Positions 1 to 13,317 of a DNA stretch of 64,000 nucleotides are shown one piece after another. The number at the start of each line of letters is the position of its first letter. The first letter of the stretch is position 1. Source of the DNA: Sipunculus nudus (Eukaryota; Annelida; Sipuncula; Golfingiida; Sipunculidae); assembly GCA_026874595.1 (NCBI GenBank), contig CM049319.1, forward strand, positions 13,795,601-13,859,600, read 5' to 3'. The notes beneath the pieces were generated by a model. The model made no database searches, was not told the origin of the DNA, and saw only the letters and a list, made by a program, of their open reading frames with translations. The position numbers and the translations under genes are program-made.

Positions 1-3000
1 GAATATTAGGTCTTTTAATCCCTAACCCTAACCTTGAATTGTATTTTTAAAAAAGTTTAATAGCAAAAAACAGGTGAACATTAGGGGATGAAATGGACTT
101 TATTTAAAATAATCCCTTGAACTTTTATAAAAATAGCCAGAGAATACCAATCCAAAAAAAACACAGGCTGTTTGTTTTGTTTATATCTACTTGTTTATAA
201 CAAGAGAGGGACCACATAAATAATCTGAGCATATTCAACATACGACACCTGGCAGTCTAGCAAAATAGAGTTTTACAAAGGTTGTTTCACAACTTGTGAC
301 CTTTCTACTTCAGGCAAATATGTAACTAACCACCTTAGGTTACATGGTTTTTCTGTTGGTCAACATTAGTGCATGGACCATATTCACCGACAGCCTACAG
401 ATAAACAAGCTCTTGCATCCATCACAGAGGCATCATAATAACTTTTCTTATCAGGACTCACCTATAGTTCATTAACATGTATGCAGAGTAAACCAAAAAT
501 TACATAAATTCTAGAAAAAAAAAAAAGGAAGGAGAATAGCTAGCTTTCACAAATCCCTTTGTTTTGAATTATGAACAAGAAAGATACCCGTATTAGTTAA
601 ATATCAGAAGTCAGGAAAAATAAGATAGAATGCAGAACAGTATAGCTAAAAAATCATGTACATACTTTTATAAATATACTTATATTTTTGGGTAAAAAGT
701 AGGTTTTGAATGACTCAAACCTGGATTTTTTTAGATGCATGATAGTCCCCTTTCCACTAAGTTAGACATGCCTATGAATTCATGGATATTATAAATATAA
801 ATTGATTCAACAGCTGTTAATGAGGCTTAATTCCAACGTGTTATTTCAGGAAGTCCTTTATTATGCAGTTTTTAACACCTATATAGGGGATCATGTTAAC
901 TTGCCCACATGATTTCCAACTTCCTCTTTCCACCTCAAGGAGCTCCCATGGCATGTGCAAAGTCCTAACTGTCAATGAATTAAACACCCACAGATCTGCC
1001 CACCGCATCAGATAAATTTCAAAATCCTTAACAGCAATGTTTTAAGGTAGAAACAATGATTTAATTAAATATTAAAAAAAAACTGTCAGATAAAGAATTA
1101 TCTCTATTTATTTAACTGTGAAAGGGTTTTCAACAGCAAGAAAAAAATTAGGAGTCTGGGACACTCAGGACACATAAAGGTTACAATGGAGAATTTGAAG
1201 CAGTCCAAGTCGAAGGAACCTGTGTTAATTTTTCAGAGTCACTCATTATTTTGGATTTCATGTCATTATCATACCATTATAATGATGGGATAACATGTCA
1301 TTATATGATAACCCGATTACATTACCGGTAAGTGTATGGTCACTTGTCAGCAAGGTGTTTGCAGAATTGACTGGTGTTTGAGGTAGTTGGCAGTGTTCTG
1401 TGATGGCTTCAAAAGCCAGCTATGACCCTCTTAATTTTAGTATTTAAATAAAATCCAGGAATTTGTTCAAATGATCATATGCTTCAGCTATAGGGGTCCA
1501 AGAAGTGATTATTTTCAGTATTATTGAAATTTGAAAATAACAATAGCCTAATTGATACTTCGGAATAATGTACCCCTTTTTTACAGTTTGAATGCCCCTT
1601 AAGGCTGGTTCAAGATAGTGATCCATACATACATTAAAAAAAAAACAACATTCTTGATCATCTCATATTTGTTAAGAGTTCCAATTAGAGATAACTTTAA
1701 CATGGATAAATAAATTATTTTTGTTCACCCCGCCACTGAAAATTCTGCCAAATGTCATTCCAGTATCTGAACAGAGATGTATCTTGCCCAGCTGTATTAA
1801 CAATATGCTTGCTATAATTAACTTATAAAATGCACTACTTTAGCTTTGACATATGGATACCCTTGATATACATTAGCTGTCAACTAGTTGCACTGCTGGT
1901 CCCAAATGGCTTCAGTTTCTGACAATTGTGGTTTTGACTGGAATAATATTAATGTTATATAGATATGCCCTGAAAATCTCGTTTCACTGACATATATTTA
2001 TATCTGTGCCAGTTCCCTTGTCTGCCATATCTGGGCGTGTGCACAAGTAATCAGCCCAATGTGCCCCGTATATTTGAATTTTATCACTTCACAGGCCAAA
2101 CACTGCAGCCGATTATCGCCATGACTTGACATGGTAAATAACAGCATGAAATTAGCAGCCCTGAAAGTTATTCCCCCGAGGAATTTATGGTTGTGTGAAA
2201 CCGATCGCCGATTGAGTAATCAATTTCAAGTCCCCACCCCTTTCAGCACACAGGAAATAAGCAAAGAATGTGAAATAGACACGGTCCCCTTTTACTGACG
2301 CCAAGCACTGACCCATTTAGCTCACCTAGCAAAGTCCAGGTGAGAACCTCGCCAGGTGAGCTAGCGAGTTGGACACCCATCCACGCTACCACTTACCTTC
2401 TAATCGATATGGAATGGTTTCCAAGTCTGGAACCTGTTGAGTTCTGTCTGTTTCCTGTTTTGGATTAAGATTTTTCTCCTTACACACTGCGCCCGGGTGA
2501 GGGCCCCTGGAATTCCAAGGCGTGGGAAAATCTTGTAATACTTTGCCAACTATGACAGGACAAGCCTACCTGCGCAAAGCAGTCTCGGCTTTGTTTACAC
2601 AGCGTATCGCGACCCAATTTCCAACACGACGCTGACACCCGCTTCTAGCGACATCTGTCAGTAGTATTTGAAACAATTATTGCTATTCACACCTGAGTGT
2701 TGAGTCCAGGCACGTAATGCCGACCGGCCCCTGGAGAGCTAAATTTTGTTTGTACATAAAACAAAATGTGTACAGAATATGTGATTTGCTGGTAACGCCG
2801 GTAATTTCCCTTTGGTCGCTTCGATTCTGCCCTTAATCACCTTTTGAACCTGTGCAGGCAGGTGTGTTCATGCTTGCGGCACACATTTGTTTACGTGTAC
2901 CTGTGTACGTAGGCCAATGCGTACGTGTACGTGTATGTATGTGTATACTACACGTTTTTTTTTTTTTTATGAATGAGTCCAACTTAATTAGAACTCTACC

Positions 3001-4850
3001 CTTCCTTCAACTGATTCTGTGAACTGCGGATTCGCGGTAGCAGCCTGTTGAAAAACTAGAAATCTGCATTTAAGGGAATGCAAGCCTCCACCATGAGTGG
3101 GGTCCCTGTTGTGGAATGCTCCCAAAATGTGTTTGCATTCTCTTTTTCAGCCCATATTTTCAGGTTCATTCCTAAAAAAGTGATTGTAAATTTAAAATAT
3201 TCCGTGTTGATTTTCCTGAATCCAGATCAGGTTCCTGATCCACACCAAAATCTAATCGATTCTTCATTAGCCCTTTTCCGAAATATCATTAAAATTCAAA
3301 GTTAAAAATGATGCGCCTGAGTAACCATCCTCTTTGCTTTCTTTATACAACTACACGAGGGAATAAACATACTGCATTTATTAGTTATATTGAAAAATAA
3401 TTGTGTAATATTAATATTTGTAAATGGTCATTTTAATTAAAATAGCAATTAAAAAGTCTTTACAATATGAGAGATCTCTCTATTCCAGTAAACACTAACG
3501 GTACCGCACGCTACTCTGTTAAGTATTTAATTCCATTTGGACCTTTCTCTAACTCCATATAATAGTAAAGAGACTAATCTGATATCAGAAGTCTGTTGAT
3601 TAAAGTTAACCCTTCGAATCATATCAGTGCTTTTCCTTTGGAAATTTTAAGATATAAACGGCTGTATTATATAGGCTTTATACACAAGTCATGTGAGCAA
3701 TGATTATTGCTCGTTCGGCCTCCGCATGTTTTCCAGGCCGGGATAAGTCCGAATGACTACCATTTTACCCGAATTTCATTCATATCTTTAAAGGGACATA
3801 ATCAGGGGCAATAGTCTGCTTATTATTTCACACTATCAGCTCAGTTTTGCTTTATACAAAAGTTTCCCAGCTAAACCATCCCAGCACACAGTCTCAATAC
3901 ACCGTATATACGGCGGTTTAACAATTGTTATTGTTCTGCATGTTGTTAAACAAAGTTCACGTGGGTCTGTTTACCTCATCAAGGCCGAATGACCGGGAGT
4001 CCTGATTGTGACCGGCAACACGCGATGTTTCAGCCAGCGGGAACATGTATTACATTTTTTGGGCCAAGTCAGTCAGGGAATCTCTTGATTTACTTGCTGT
4101 GTTTATGTTGATACATGTGTTCGCGCCCGGTCCAGTGTTTTTTACACTCAATCGTTTACGTACAGGATTAAGCAAACGGTTTCGGGGATATTTTGGCAGA
4201 TACAAATATATTTCTAAGGGGAGAAGTTATTTTGTGTGTCGATTCAACATGCTTAATTGGTGATTGGGCCATTTTAAGTAAAAATTCTTTTCACGACACG
4301 GTTTCTGATGTCGTAAAACTGCTTTCAGGTTAGGAAGACAGAATAGTCAGGCACTGATAATGAGTCCCTCCGACTGTTGCAACAGTTGCTACTGCATTAC
4401 TAATACATTTTACAGTACATATAAGTCAGGAATCATGGCTTCTGTGTAAGTGGCGAGCTTAATAGGTCAAACCAATAGCGCCTGAATTGTAACTATGGAA
4501 TTGTTTGCACCCCTGAAGGAGTCGTGCATATATATGTTATGCTAGATGGAATACCCTATACCGTATAAAATACTTGCATGGGGTTGGCCGCCCCTCGAAT
4601 CTTTCCATGTGTTCCAAATGCTAGCGGTATACGAAAAATATCCGGGTTTTAGTGTATAAACGCAAAATGGCCACCCCCATAAGCAGTTAAGACAAACTGT
4701 GAGGAAAAAAAATATGCCAGAGCCCGATGCGTTCGAGCATGGGGACGCGACACTAACGCTATCCGATCATGACAGCGGCCAGAAAGCTTCCAGGGTTTAG
4801 ATTTGCTTACTCATTTTAAATATTTATTAACAAGATGAAGGTTGGAGCGC

Positions 4851-4912
<62 letters not shown>

Positions 4913-6295
4913 TATATATGCATGTGTGGTATTTGATAACTGTACAGCAAAGGGGGCCCTTTTATAGGAATCAGTTGAAAGCAGCGCGGATATACCATTC
5001 AAAGGACAGATAGAGAGAAACTGGGTTGGGAAACACTTAAGGAACGGAGAGAGCGTTCAAAATTTAAAATTATTTTACAACATGAAGATGGGTCCAAGTC
5101 CAAATTATTTATCTGTAGACAAATACAAAATTTAGCGGAATGATTTATCAGTAACTTTAAGAAGTCAACGGGAGCTTAAATTTATTACCAAAAAAAAAAA
5201 AAGATACCGGACCAAAAACAAATACTGTAAGATACAGAAATTCGTATTTTCCTTCAGTTATTGATGACTTGAATAATCTTCCAAAAAACTGCAAGAAACG
5301 CTGCATTAAAAGGAATATTTTCTTGACTTATTAAAACAAAAATTAAGAAGTCTCCATCATATATATTACCTTCATGGCACTCGACGATTAAATATTTTGC
5401 ACTGCAGATCTTGCTTGGGTGCAAGTGCTCTTAACAGTGATTTATTCTGCGTGGCCTAGCAAAGAGCCCAAAATGCTGTGCGGTCACGAGAATAATGTAG
5501 AGAAAAACGGGCATCCCAGCTAAATGTGTTAAAAATATTGTTATATGGAGACATAGGCAAACAATGCAATATTTAATGAGGTACAGTTATTTATCCAAAC
5601 ATCAAAAAGGTTAAAGACTAACTTAATAGGCATAATTTATGCAAGCATTGATGTTCACTTGAAATATTACGTTTTTATCAAGTTGACATTCATATAGTGT
5701 TTGTCCTGTGTTATTGTAATGTACATGTGTCACATATTGTAATGTTATCATGTTTAATTTAGTTCATACTTAGATAAATTATTTCATCATTTGAATGTTG
5801 AAGAGTACTCGATTAGCATATATTGCTACTTGTACAATTTAATTAAAATAAACATGTTTAAACTATATCTCAAAATATGTCTCGCCATAAATGGGGCCTG
5901 TAATCCCAGATCATACGATTATTCACCATATTATATTCACAAAACATTCCACCAAGATATACCTCTTTATATCAAAATAGGACTACATCAAAATATGCTA
6001 TACAGTTCATAGGCCTACATGAATTATAAGTGAATTATGAAGTTTTACCAAGATGCTTAACATATGGACTATTAACTCTTTTGTTAAATTATATCTTAAC
6101 ATTTCGGCGTAGTTTACATCTTTAAAAGCAGATGGAGGCACCTTGCGTTTCTGTAATCAGAAAAATAACAAGCACAAATTATTGAACGGCATTTTGGTTC
6201 TTTCACTGTGGACTTTCATCTTGGGACATGAAGATATTATTAAAGTACTTTGTGTATTCCTTCTCTGTACGTAATACCAATTCAACCCATTCATA
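1..6295. other. Intergenic DNA, no gene seen
   Basis: AT-rich sequence downstream of DCAF7 with only short random frames. Apart from the microsatellite near 4851 I see no domain, exon or complete repeat. A GT-rich CGTGTAC stretch (2895-2950) is followed by poly-T. Confidence 0.5.
4851..4910. repeat. CT/TA compound microsatellite
   Basis: A CT run (4851-4876) passes directly into an AT run (4875-4910). Confidence 0.95.
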
Positions 6296-8762
6296 AAACA
6301 AGGGACCCATGGGTCACGGCGCTCAGCTGTTATATATGATAAAAAATATGATTTGGGAAAGAGGCACATGCTTGTTTTGTGTGGTAATAAATATAAGCTT
6401 TATTATGAATTGTTGGTGTTTAGCTTATGTAATAATATTTTGATAGTATCTTTGGAGACAGGGAAGAGGATTGATTTCATTTATTTTATTAACAAATGGA
6501 GTGCTGTTGTCACACAGATTTTGACTCGGCCATATAACTGATAACCAGCACATATAATAAGAGTTTAACTATTTATTAAAATATAATAACAAATATTGTG
6601 CCAATATAATTTTTATTTTAAAAAATAATAAGAAAATCATATGATTCTTAAAATTAAATATAACTTAAATGATTATTGAAATAATATTATAGAATATATT
6701 CATGAATGCATTCATGAATACTTTTTGAAAGTATCTGCACTGGTATTCAAATACTTTCATTTTTACCTGAATTCCCATTCTTATGCAATAGAATTTTTTT
6801 GATGCAGTACATATTCATATTCGTATTCAAATACATTTGCAAAGTATTCGCACCATGTCTAGTATTTATTCAGTTTTAGCCAAACAATGATGTTGAAAAT
6901 CCAGAATATATAAAATTCACAAATTTAAATAATGATCATAAGTACCTGGTTTTATGGCTTTTATTTATGTTAAAAAAAATAAATGTAATTTATTCACTTT
7001 GGACTACTTTCACATCAATCTACACACAAGACACAGTAGGAATCTAGATTAATATGATCAACTGCATCTTTGTCTATCATTAATTTCCTTCATATGATCC
7101 CTAATGATTAGTAATGAATAATATGATTTATTTTTTTATCATTAAAATTTCACTGAAAAATACCATAGGTGACTGCATGGTGTTATTTGGAATATCATTG
7201 ACATTGACATTCTATCCATCCATACAAGATTCTTACATCATCAGTAACAGCACGTTAATTTTCTGTTACTCATCAACTAACAAATTCCTTTTCTATAAAT
7301 TTTTCTTTAATTTTTATTAAAAAAATGCATGCATAATCTGATGAAAGGTCAACAAGGTCAACATACAGGAGACTGAAGAGGGGCTGGATTAAGCCTTGGT
7401 CTGACATGGTCTCATAAAAACATTAATAAAAGCTACAATATCTGGCAAATTTCTTTCAGCTTTCTAAACTACAAAGATGAAATCCTTATGTGTGCATAAT
7501 ATGAAAATTATATCAACAGTGCTCTCAGGAAAAAAAAAAAAACGCGCCATGGTCAAAGTTGGGCAAAATTTAAGGTACTAATTTTATATTTATACTAATA
7601 ACTTATAAAATTTGAAAAATTCAGAACTAATTTTTTGTATTCATTTGAATCTTGATTAAATAATGTTACATCCCTGACAAAAAATCTCTAGCTTCAGCAA
7701 TCCTCTTGTTAAGGAAGTAAATATATTTCTTGATTTTTTTAAAAAGTGCATTATGTTTGGGCCCATAACTTAAAACAATTACGCAATACTGACATCATTT
7801 CTGGCATGTGCATAGCGAATGTATAGAAAAATATGTATATTATATATGATCAAAGTCAGATCAGTGGTTTTGATATTAGGCAGTCTTACAGTGGAACAAT
7901 GGTTTTTAATGGAAAAATGAAGTTTTTCATTAATATTTCGAAGGAATTAAGTCCTAGTGATCAAATTCTTGGCATGGTAGGGGATTTTGGAGACATCTAA
8001 CTGCAAAACACTAGCTTGATGTAAACTTGAAAACTTGAATAAAATCTACAGTTTTTGATCAACTTGTTTCAAATTTTTGGTGTTTACAGACAAAATGCTA
8101 ACAAAAACATGCTATGAAAATTAAATCCACAGTACTTACAGGAAAAAAACGTGCCATGGTCAAACTTAAGCAAAATTTAAGGTACCAATTTTATATTTTT
8201 GCCAATATTTAAAAAAAAATTAACAGATTTTGATCTAATTATCGGTATACAATTAAATTTTGATCAATTAAAGTTGTATTACTGAAAAAAAGTCCCTACC
8301 TTTAACACTTTTGGTCTTAAGTGACCAAATATCTTTCCTGATTTTTTTACAAAGTCCATTATGTTTGGGCCCATAACTTTTTTAAATTTAAATAATACTG
8401 TCTTATTTTCTTGCATGTACATAGGAACTATATAGAGGAATATTTATGGTAAATATGAAGAAAACCAGATGAGTGGTTTTGATATGAGGCAGTCCTGAAG
8501 TGTGAAAATAGATTTCTAATAAAAAAATGAGGTTTTTCCTTAATATCTCTAAGGGACGAAGTCCTATTGACCCAATTTTCGGCATGGTAGGAGATTTTGG
8601 GGACATCTAACTGTATGGCGAATTTCGTAGGTCCAATGGTGTCGAAACGTGCCAGTCTTACGGACGGACATTTTGACAGACGGACGGCCGGACGGGCAGA
8701 CAGACGACGGACAATGGACCACGACTATAGCTCAGATGACTTATAGTGAGCTGAGCTAAAAA
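6296..8762 (+). mobile_element. Composite dispersed repeat, copy 1 (~2.5 kb, non-autonomous)
   Basis: It begins AAACAAGGGACCCATGGGT and ends GAGCTGAGCTAAAAA, and is repeated in direct orientation at 24022-26668 with high similarity. Near its ends it has GCTCAGCT...TATA in inverted arrangement (6320-6335 and about 8742-8757). Inside are two diverged core monomers about 610 bp apart (around 7500-8000 and 8113-8612, both with GCCATGGTCAAA...GACATCTAACTG). A degenerate GACGGACG/GACAGACGG microsatellite (about 8660-8712) follows, then a conserved right end. This core-repeat plus microsatellite layout recalls the pearl-type elements of bivalves, but the family is not proven. No transposase frame is visible. 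Confidence 0.75.
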
Positions 8763-8825
8763 GCTGGAAAGCCGGCACTGAAGAATACTGAGAAATGAGA
8801 AATCTTTCACGCAGAAGCGGATCGG

Positions 8826-8838
8826 GGGGGGGGGGGGA
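8826..8838. repeat. Poly-G run at the left edge of the satellite
   Basis: A run of about 13 G immediately before the 60 bp array. Similar runs occur at 27199-27210, 30228-30252 and 59225-59237, and a poly-C run lies at 54514-54532. Confidence 0.9.
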
Positions 8839-8848
8839 GTGTCCAGGG

Positions 8849-11800
8849 CGTCCGGACTGTCCTTCTATAATGCGACTGCTATTTGCTACCGCGCATACAG
8901 AGTATACCGCGCAGGTCTGTCCTGCTATTATGCGACTGGTATTTGCTACTGCGCACACAAAGTAAACCGAACAGATCTGTCCTGCTACTTTGCGACTGCT
9001 ATTTGCTACCGCGCACACAGAGAATACCGCGCAGGTCTGTCCTGCTACTTTGCGACTGCTATTTGCTACAGCTTACACATAGTATACTGCGCAGGTCTGT
9101 CCTGCTATTATGCGACTGCTATTTGCTACCGCACACACAGAGTAAACCGCGGAGATCTGTCCTGCTACTTTGCGACTGCCATTTGCTACCGCGCACACAG
9201 AGTATACCGCGCAGGTCTGTCCTGCTATTATGCGACTGCCATTTGCTACCGCGCACACAAAGTAAACCGAGCAGATCTGTCCTGCTACTTTGCGACTGCT
9301 ATTTGCTACCGCGCACACAGAGAATACCGCGCAGGTCTGTCCTGCTATTATGCGACTGCTATTTGCTACCGCACACACAGAGTAAACCGCGGAGATCTGT
9401 CCTGCTACTTTGCGACTGCCATTTGCTACCGCGCATACAAAGTAAACCGAGAAGATCTGTCCTGCTACTTTGCGACTGCTATTTGCTACCGCGCACACAG
9501 AGAATACCGCGCAGGTCTGTCCTGCTACTTTGCGACTGCTATTTGCTACAGCTTACACATAGTATACTGCGCAGGTCTGTCCTGCTATTATGCGACTGCT
9601 ATTTGCTACCGCACACACAGAGTAAACCGCGGAGATTTGTCCTGCTACTTTGCGACTGCCATTTGCTACCGCGCACACAGAGTATACCGCGCAGGTCTGT
9701 CCTGCTATTATGCGACTGCCATTTGCTACCGCGCACACAAAGTAAACCGCGCAGATCAGTCCTGTTACTTTGCGACTGCTATTTGCTACCAGGCACACAG
9801 AGAATACCGCGCAGGTCTGTCCTGCTACTTTGCGACTGCTATTTGCTACAGCTTACACAGAGTATACTGCGCAGGTCTGTCCGGCTATTATGCGACTGCT
9901 ATTTGCTACCGCACACACAGAGTAAACCGCGCAGATCTGTCCTGTTATTATGCGACTGCTATTTGTAACCAACGCACACAGTGTATACCGCGCACACTAT
10001 CCTGTTACTTTGCGACTGCTATTTTCTTCCGCGCATACAGAGTATACCGCGGAGATCTGTCCTGCTATTATGCGACTGATATTTACTACCGCGCATACAA
10101 AGTATACCGCGCAGATCAGTCCTGTTACTTTGCGACTGCTATTTGCAACCAACGCACACAGAGTATTCCGCGAAGGTCGGCCCTGCTACTTTGCGACTGC
10201 TATTTGCTACCGCGCATACAAAGTATACCGCGCAGATCTGTCCTGCTACTTTGCGACTGCTATTTGCTACAGCGCACACAAAGTATTCCGCGCAGATCTG
10301 CCCTGCTACTTTGCGACTGCTATTTGCTACCGCGCATACAGAGTATACCGCGCAGGTCTGTCCTGCTAGTTTGTGACTGCAATTTGCTACCCGCATACAG
10401 AGCATACCGCGCAGATCTGTCCTGCTTTTATGCGACTGGTATTTACTGCAGCGCACACTAAGTATACCGCGCAGGTCTGTCCTGCTACTTTGCGACTGCT
10501 ATTTGATACCGAGCACACAGAGTAAACCGCGGAGATCTGTCCTGCTACTTTGCGACTGCCATTTGCTACCGCGCACACAAAGTATACCGCACAGGTCTGT
10601 CCTGCTACTTTGCGACTGCCATTTGCTATCGCGCACACAAAGAATGCTGCGCAGGTCTGTCCTGCTACTTTACGACTGCTTATATTGCTAAAGCGCACAC
10701 AGAGTAAACTGCGCAGATCTGTCCTGCTACTTTGCGACTGGTATTTACTACAGCGCACACAAAGTATGCCGCGCAGATCTGTCCTGCTACTTTGCGACTG
10801 CCATTTGCTACCGCGCACACAGAGTATACCGCGCAGGTCTGTCCTGCTACTTTGCGACTGCCATTTGCTACCGCGCACACAGTAAACCGCGCAGGTCTGT
10901 CCTGCTACTTTGCGACTGCTATTTGCTACAGCGCACACAGAGTATACCGCGCAGGTCTGTCCTGCTACTTTGCGACTGCCATTTGCTACCGCGCACACAA
11001 AGTAAACCGCGCAGATCTGTCCTGCTACTTTGCGACTGTTATTTGCTACCACGCACACAGGGAATACCGCGTAGGTCTGTCCTGCTACTTTGCGACTGCT
11101 ATTTGCTACAGCTTACACATAGTATACTGCGCAGGTCTGTCCTGCTATTATGCGACTGCTATTTGCTACCGCACACACAGAGTAAACCGCGGAGATCTGT
11201 CCTGCTACTTTGCGACTGTCATTTGCTACCGCGCACACAGAGTAAACCGCGGAGATCTGTCCTGCTACTTTGCGACTGTCATTTGCTACCGCGCACACAG
11301 AGTAAACCGCGGAGATCTGTCCTGCTACTTTGCGACTGCCATTTGCTACCGCGCACACAAAGTATACCGCACAGGTCTGTCCTGCTACTTTGCGACTGCC
11401 ATTTGCTATCGCGCACACAAAGAATGCTGCGCAGGTCTGTCCTGCTACTTTACGACTGCTTATATTGCTAAAGCGCACACAGAGTAAACTGCGCAGATCT
11501 GTCCTGCTACTTTGCGACTGGTATTTACTACAGCGCACACAAAGTATGCCGCGCAGATCTGTCCTGCTACTTTGCGACTGCCATTTGCTACCGTGCACAC
11601 AGAGTATACCGCGCAGGTCTGTCCTGCTACTTTGCGACTGCCATTTGCTGCCGCGCACACAGTAAACCGCGCAGGTCTGTCATGCTACTTTGCGACTGCT
11701 ATTTGCTACAGCGCACACAGAGTATACCGCGCAGGTCTGTCCTGCTACTTTGCGACTGCCATTTGCTACCGCGCACACAAAGTAAACCGCGCAGATCTGT

Positions 11801-12690
11801 CCTGCTACTTTGCGACTGTTATTTGCTACCGCGCACACAGGGAATACCGCGTAGGTCTGTCCTGCTACTTTGCGACTGCTATTTGCTACAGCTTACACAT
11901 AGTATACTGCGCAGGTCTGTCCTGCTATTATGCGACTGCTATTTGCTACCTCACACACAGAGTAAACCGCGGAGATCTGTCCTGCTACTTTGCGACTGTC
12001 ATTTGCTACCGCGCACACAGAGTAAACCGCGCAGATCTGTCCTGCTACTTTGCGACTGCCATTTGCTACCGCGCACATAAAGTATACCGCGCAGATCTGT
12101 CCTGCTACTTTGCGACTGCTATTTGCTACAGCTTCCACAGAGTATACGGCGCAGGTCTGTCCTGCTATTATGCGACTGGTATTTACTACAGCGCACACAA
12201 AGTATACCGCGCAGATCTGTCCTGCTACTTTGCGACTGCCATTTGCTACCGCGAACACAGAGTAAACCGCGCAGATCTGTCCTGCTACTTTGCGACTGCT
12301 ATTTGCTACAGCTTCCACAGAGTATACTGCGCAGGTCTGTCCTGCTATTATGCGGCTGCTATTTGTTACCGCACACACAGAGTATACTGCGCAGATCTGT
12401 CCTGTTATTATGCGACTGCTATTTGCTAACAACGCACACAGTGTATACCGTGCACATCTATCCTGTTACTTTGCGACTGCTATTTTCTACCGCGCATACA
12501 AAGTATACTGAGCAGATCAGTCCTATTATTGCAACTGCTATTTGCTACCAACGCACACAGAGTATTCCGCGAAGGTCGGCCCTGCTACTTTGCGACTGCT
12601 ATTTGCTACAGCGCACACAAAGTATACCGCGCAGATCTGTCCTGCTATTTTGCGACTGCTATTTGCTACCGCGCATACAGAGTATACATT
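8849..12690. repeat. Satellite/minisatellite array, 60 bp unit, about 64 copies
   Basis: The 60 bp unit (recognisable by CTGTCCTGCTACTTTGCGAC and ATTTGCTACCGCGCACACAG) repeats for about 3.84 kb with few indels, ending abruptly in AT-rich DNA. Units alternate between variants (GGTCTGTCC...TATTATG and GATCTGTCC...TACTTTG). Because 60 is a multiple of 3 and the unit has no stop in any forward frame, long open frames appear in all three forward frames and at least one reverse frame (for example 8839-10461). This alone does not show that a protein is made. Higher-order copies occur: 9001-9300 recurs at 9481-9780 (480 bp shift), and about 10561-11200 recurs at 11341-11980 (780 bp shift, very few differences). 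The array is GC-richer than its surroundings and is preceded by a poly-G run. Confidence 0.95.
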
Positions 12691-12887
12691 ATTATTCTAA
12701 TTATATGATAAATGCCGACTGTCCTAATAATTTTTAGACGATACCAAAGCACATTAAAGGAGTGGAAACTGTTCTCCATTTATAGGTAGATAATATAAAC
12801 AGTCTCATATGATTTATAAATCCAACCTTTTGACTTTAGACGCTAGATGTATTTAGGAAACATACATATCGATGAGGATACCGTTAT

Positions 12888-13043
12888 GGGGTGCCATAAA
12901 AGCGGACCGAATTGTCTCACTAGTGAACCTTGCTTTTCTAGGGAACCGGTTGGAACGCCGGGCATGTGCGCCACCGACATGGGTTCGAATCCCGGATCGG
13001 CCCAGTATTTTCCCCTAAGCAATTTGTCTTCGTAACAAAATGG
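12888..13043 (+). repeat. tRNA-derived SINE-like unit, copy A
   Basis: It shares GCGGACCGAATTGTCTC, a degenerate A box (TCTAGGGAACCGGTTGG), a good B box (GGGTTCGAATCCCGG) and ATCGGCCC...TTTTCCCC with copy B. It looks like the tRNA head of a SINE, transcribed rightward if active. Confidence 0.65.
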
Positions 13044-13162
13044 GGGCTCGTCCAATGTGACGGTAAACTTTGTGGCCCAGGGAATAAGTTCACCAATGTG
13101 TGACTCCTGGGATAATTAGTCTTGTTCTGATAGAAGAACGCTCTTAAGAGGGGGTGTGTTTT

Positions 13163-13317
13163 GGGGTGAAATAATTGCGGACCGAATTGTCTCGCTAGTG
13201 AAGCTTGCTTTTCTAGCGAAGCGGTTAAACACCGGACTTGTGCGTCACCAACATCGGTTCGAAACCGGGATCGGCCCGATGTTTTCCCCCTCAATAATTT
13301 GTCTTCGAAACAAAACA
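13163..13317 (+). repeat. tRNA-derived SINE-like unit, copy B
   Basis: The same module as copy A about 275 bp further on, with a better A box (TAGCGAAGCGGTTAA) and B box (CGGTTCGAAACCGGG). The two copies differ at many positions, so the duplication is old or they inserted separately. Confidence 0.65.

Noticed and set aside
20-33. CCCTAACCCTAACC, two telomere-like repeats
   Set aside because: Only two units, with ordinary DNA on both sides; too short to call an interstitial telomere.
8839-10461. 540-codon open frame as a repeat-protein gene
   Set aside because: Other frames of the same array are equally open and there is no start context, intron or recognised domain. The frame is explained by a stop-free 60 bp unit.
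8849-12690. CRISPR-like array
   Set aside because: Eukaryotic DNA with no unique spacers; the full 60 bp unit is repeated, not a short repeat separated by variable sequence.
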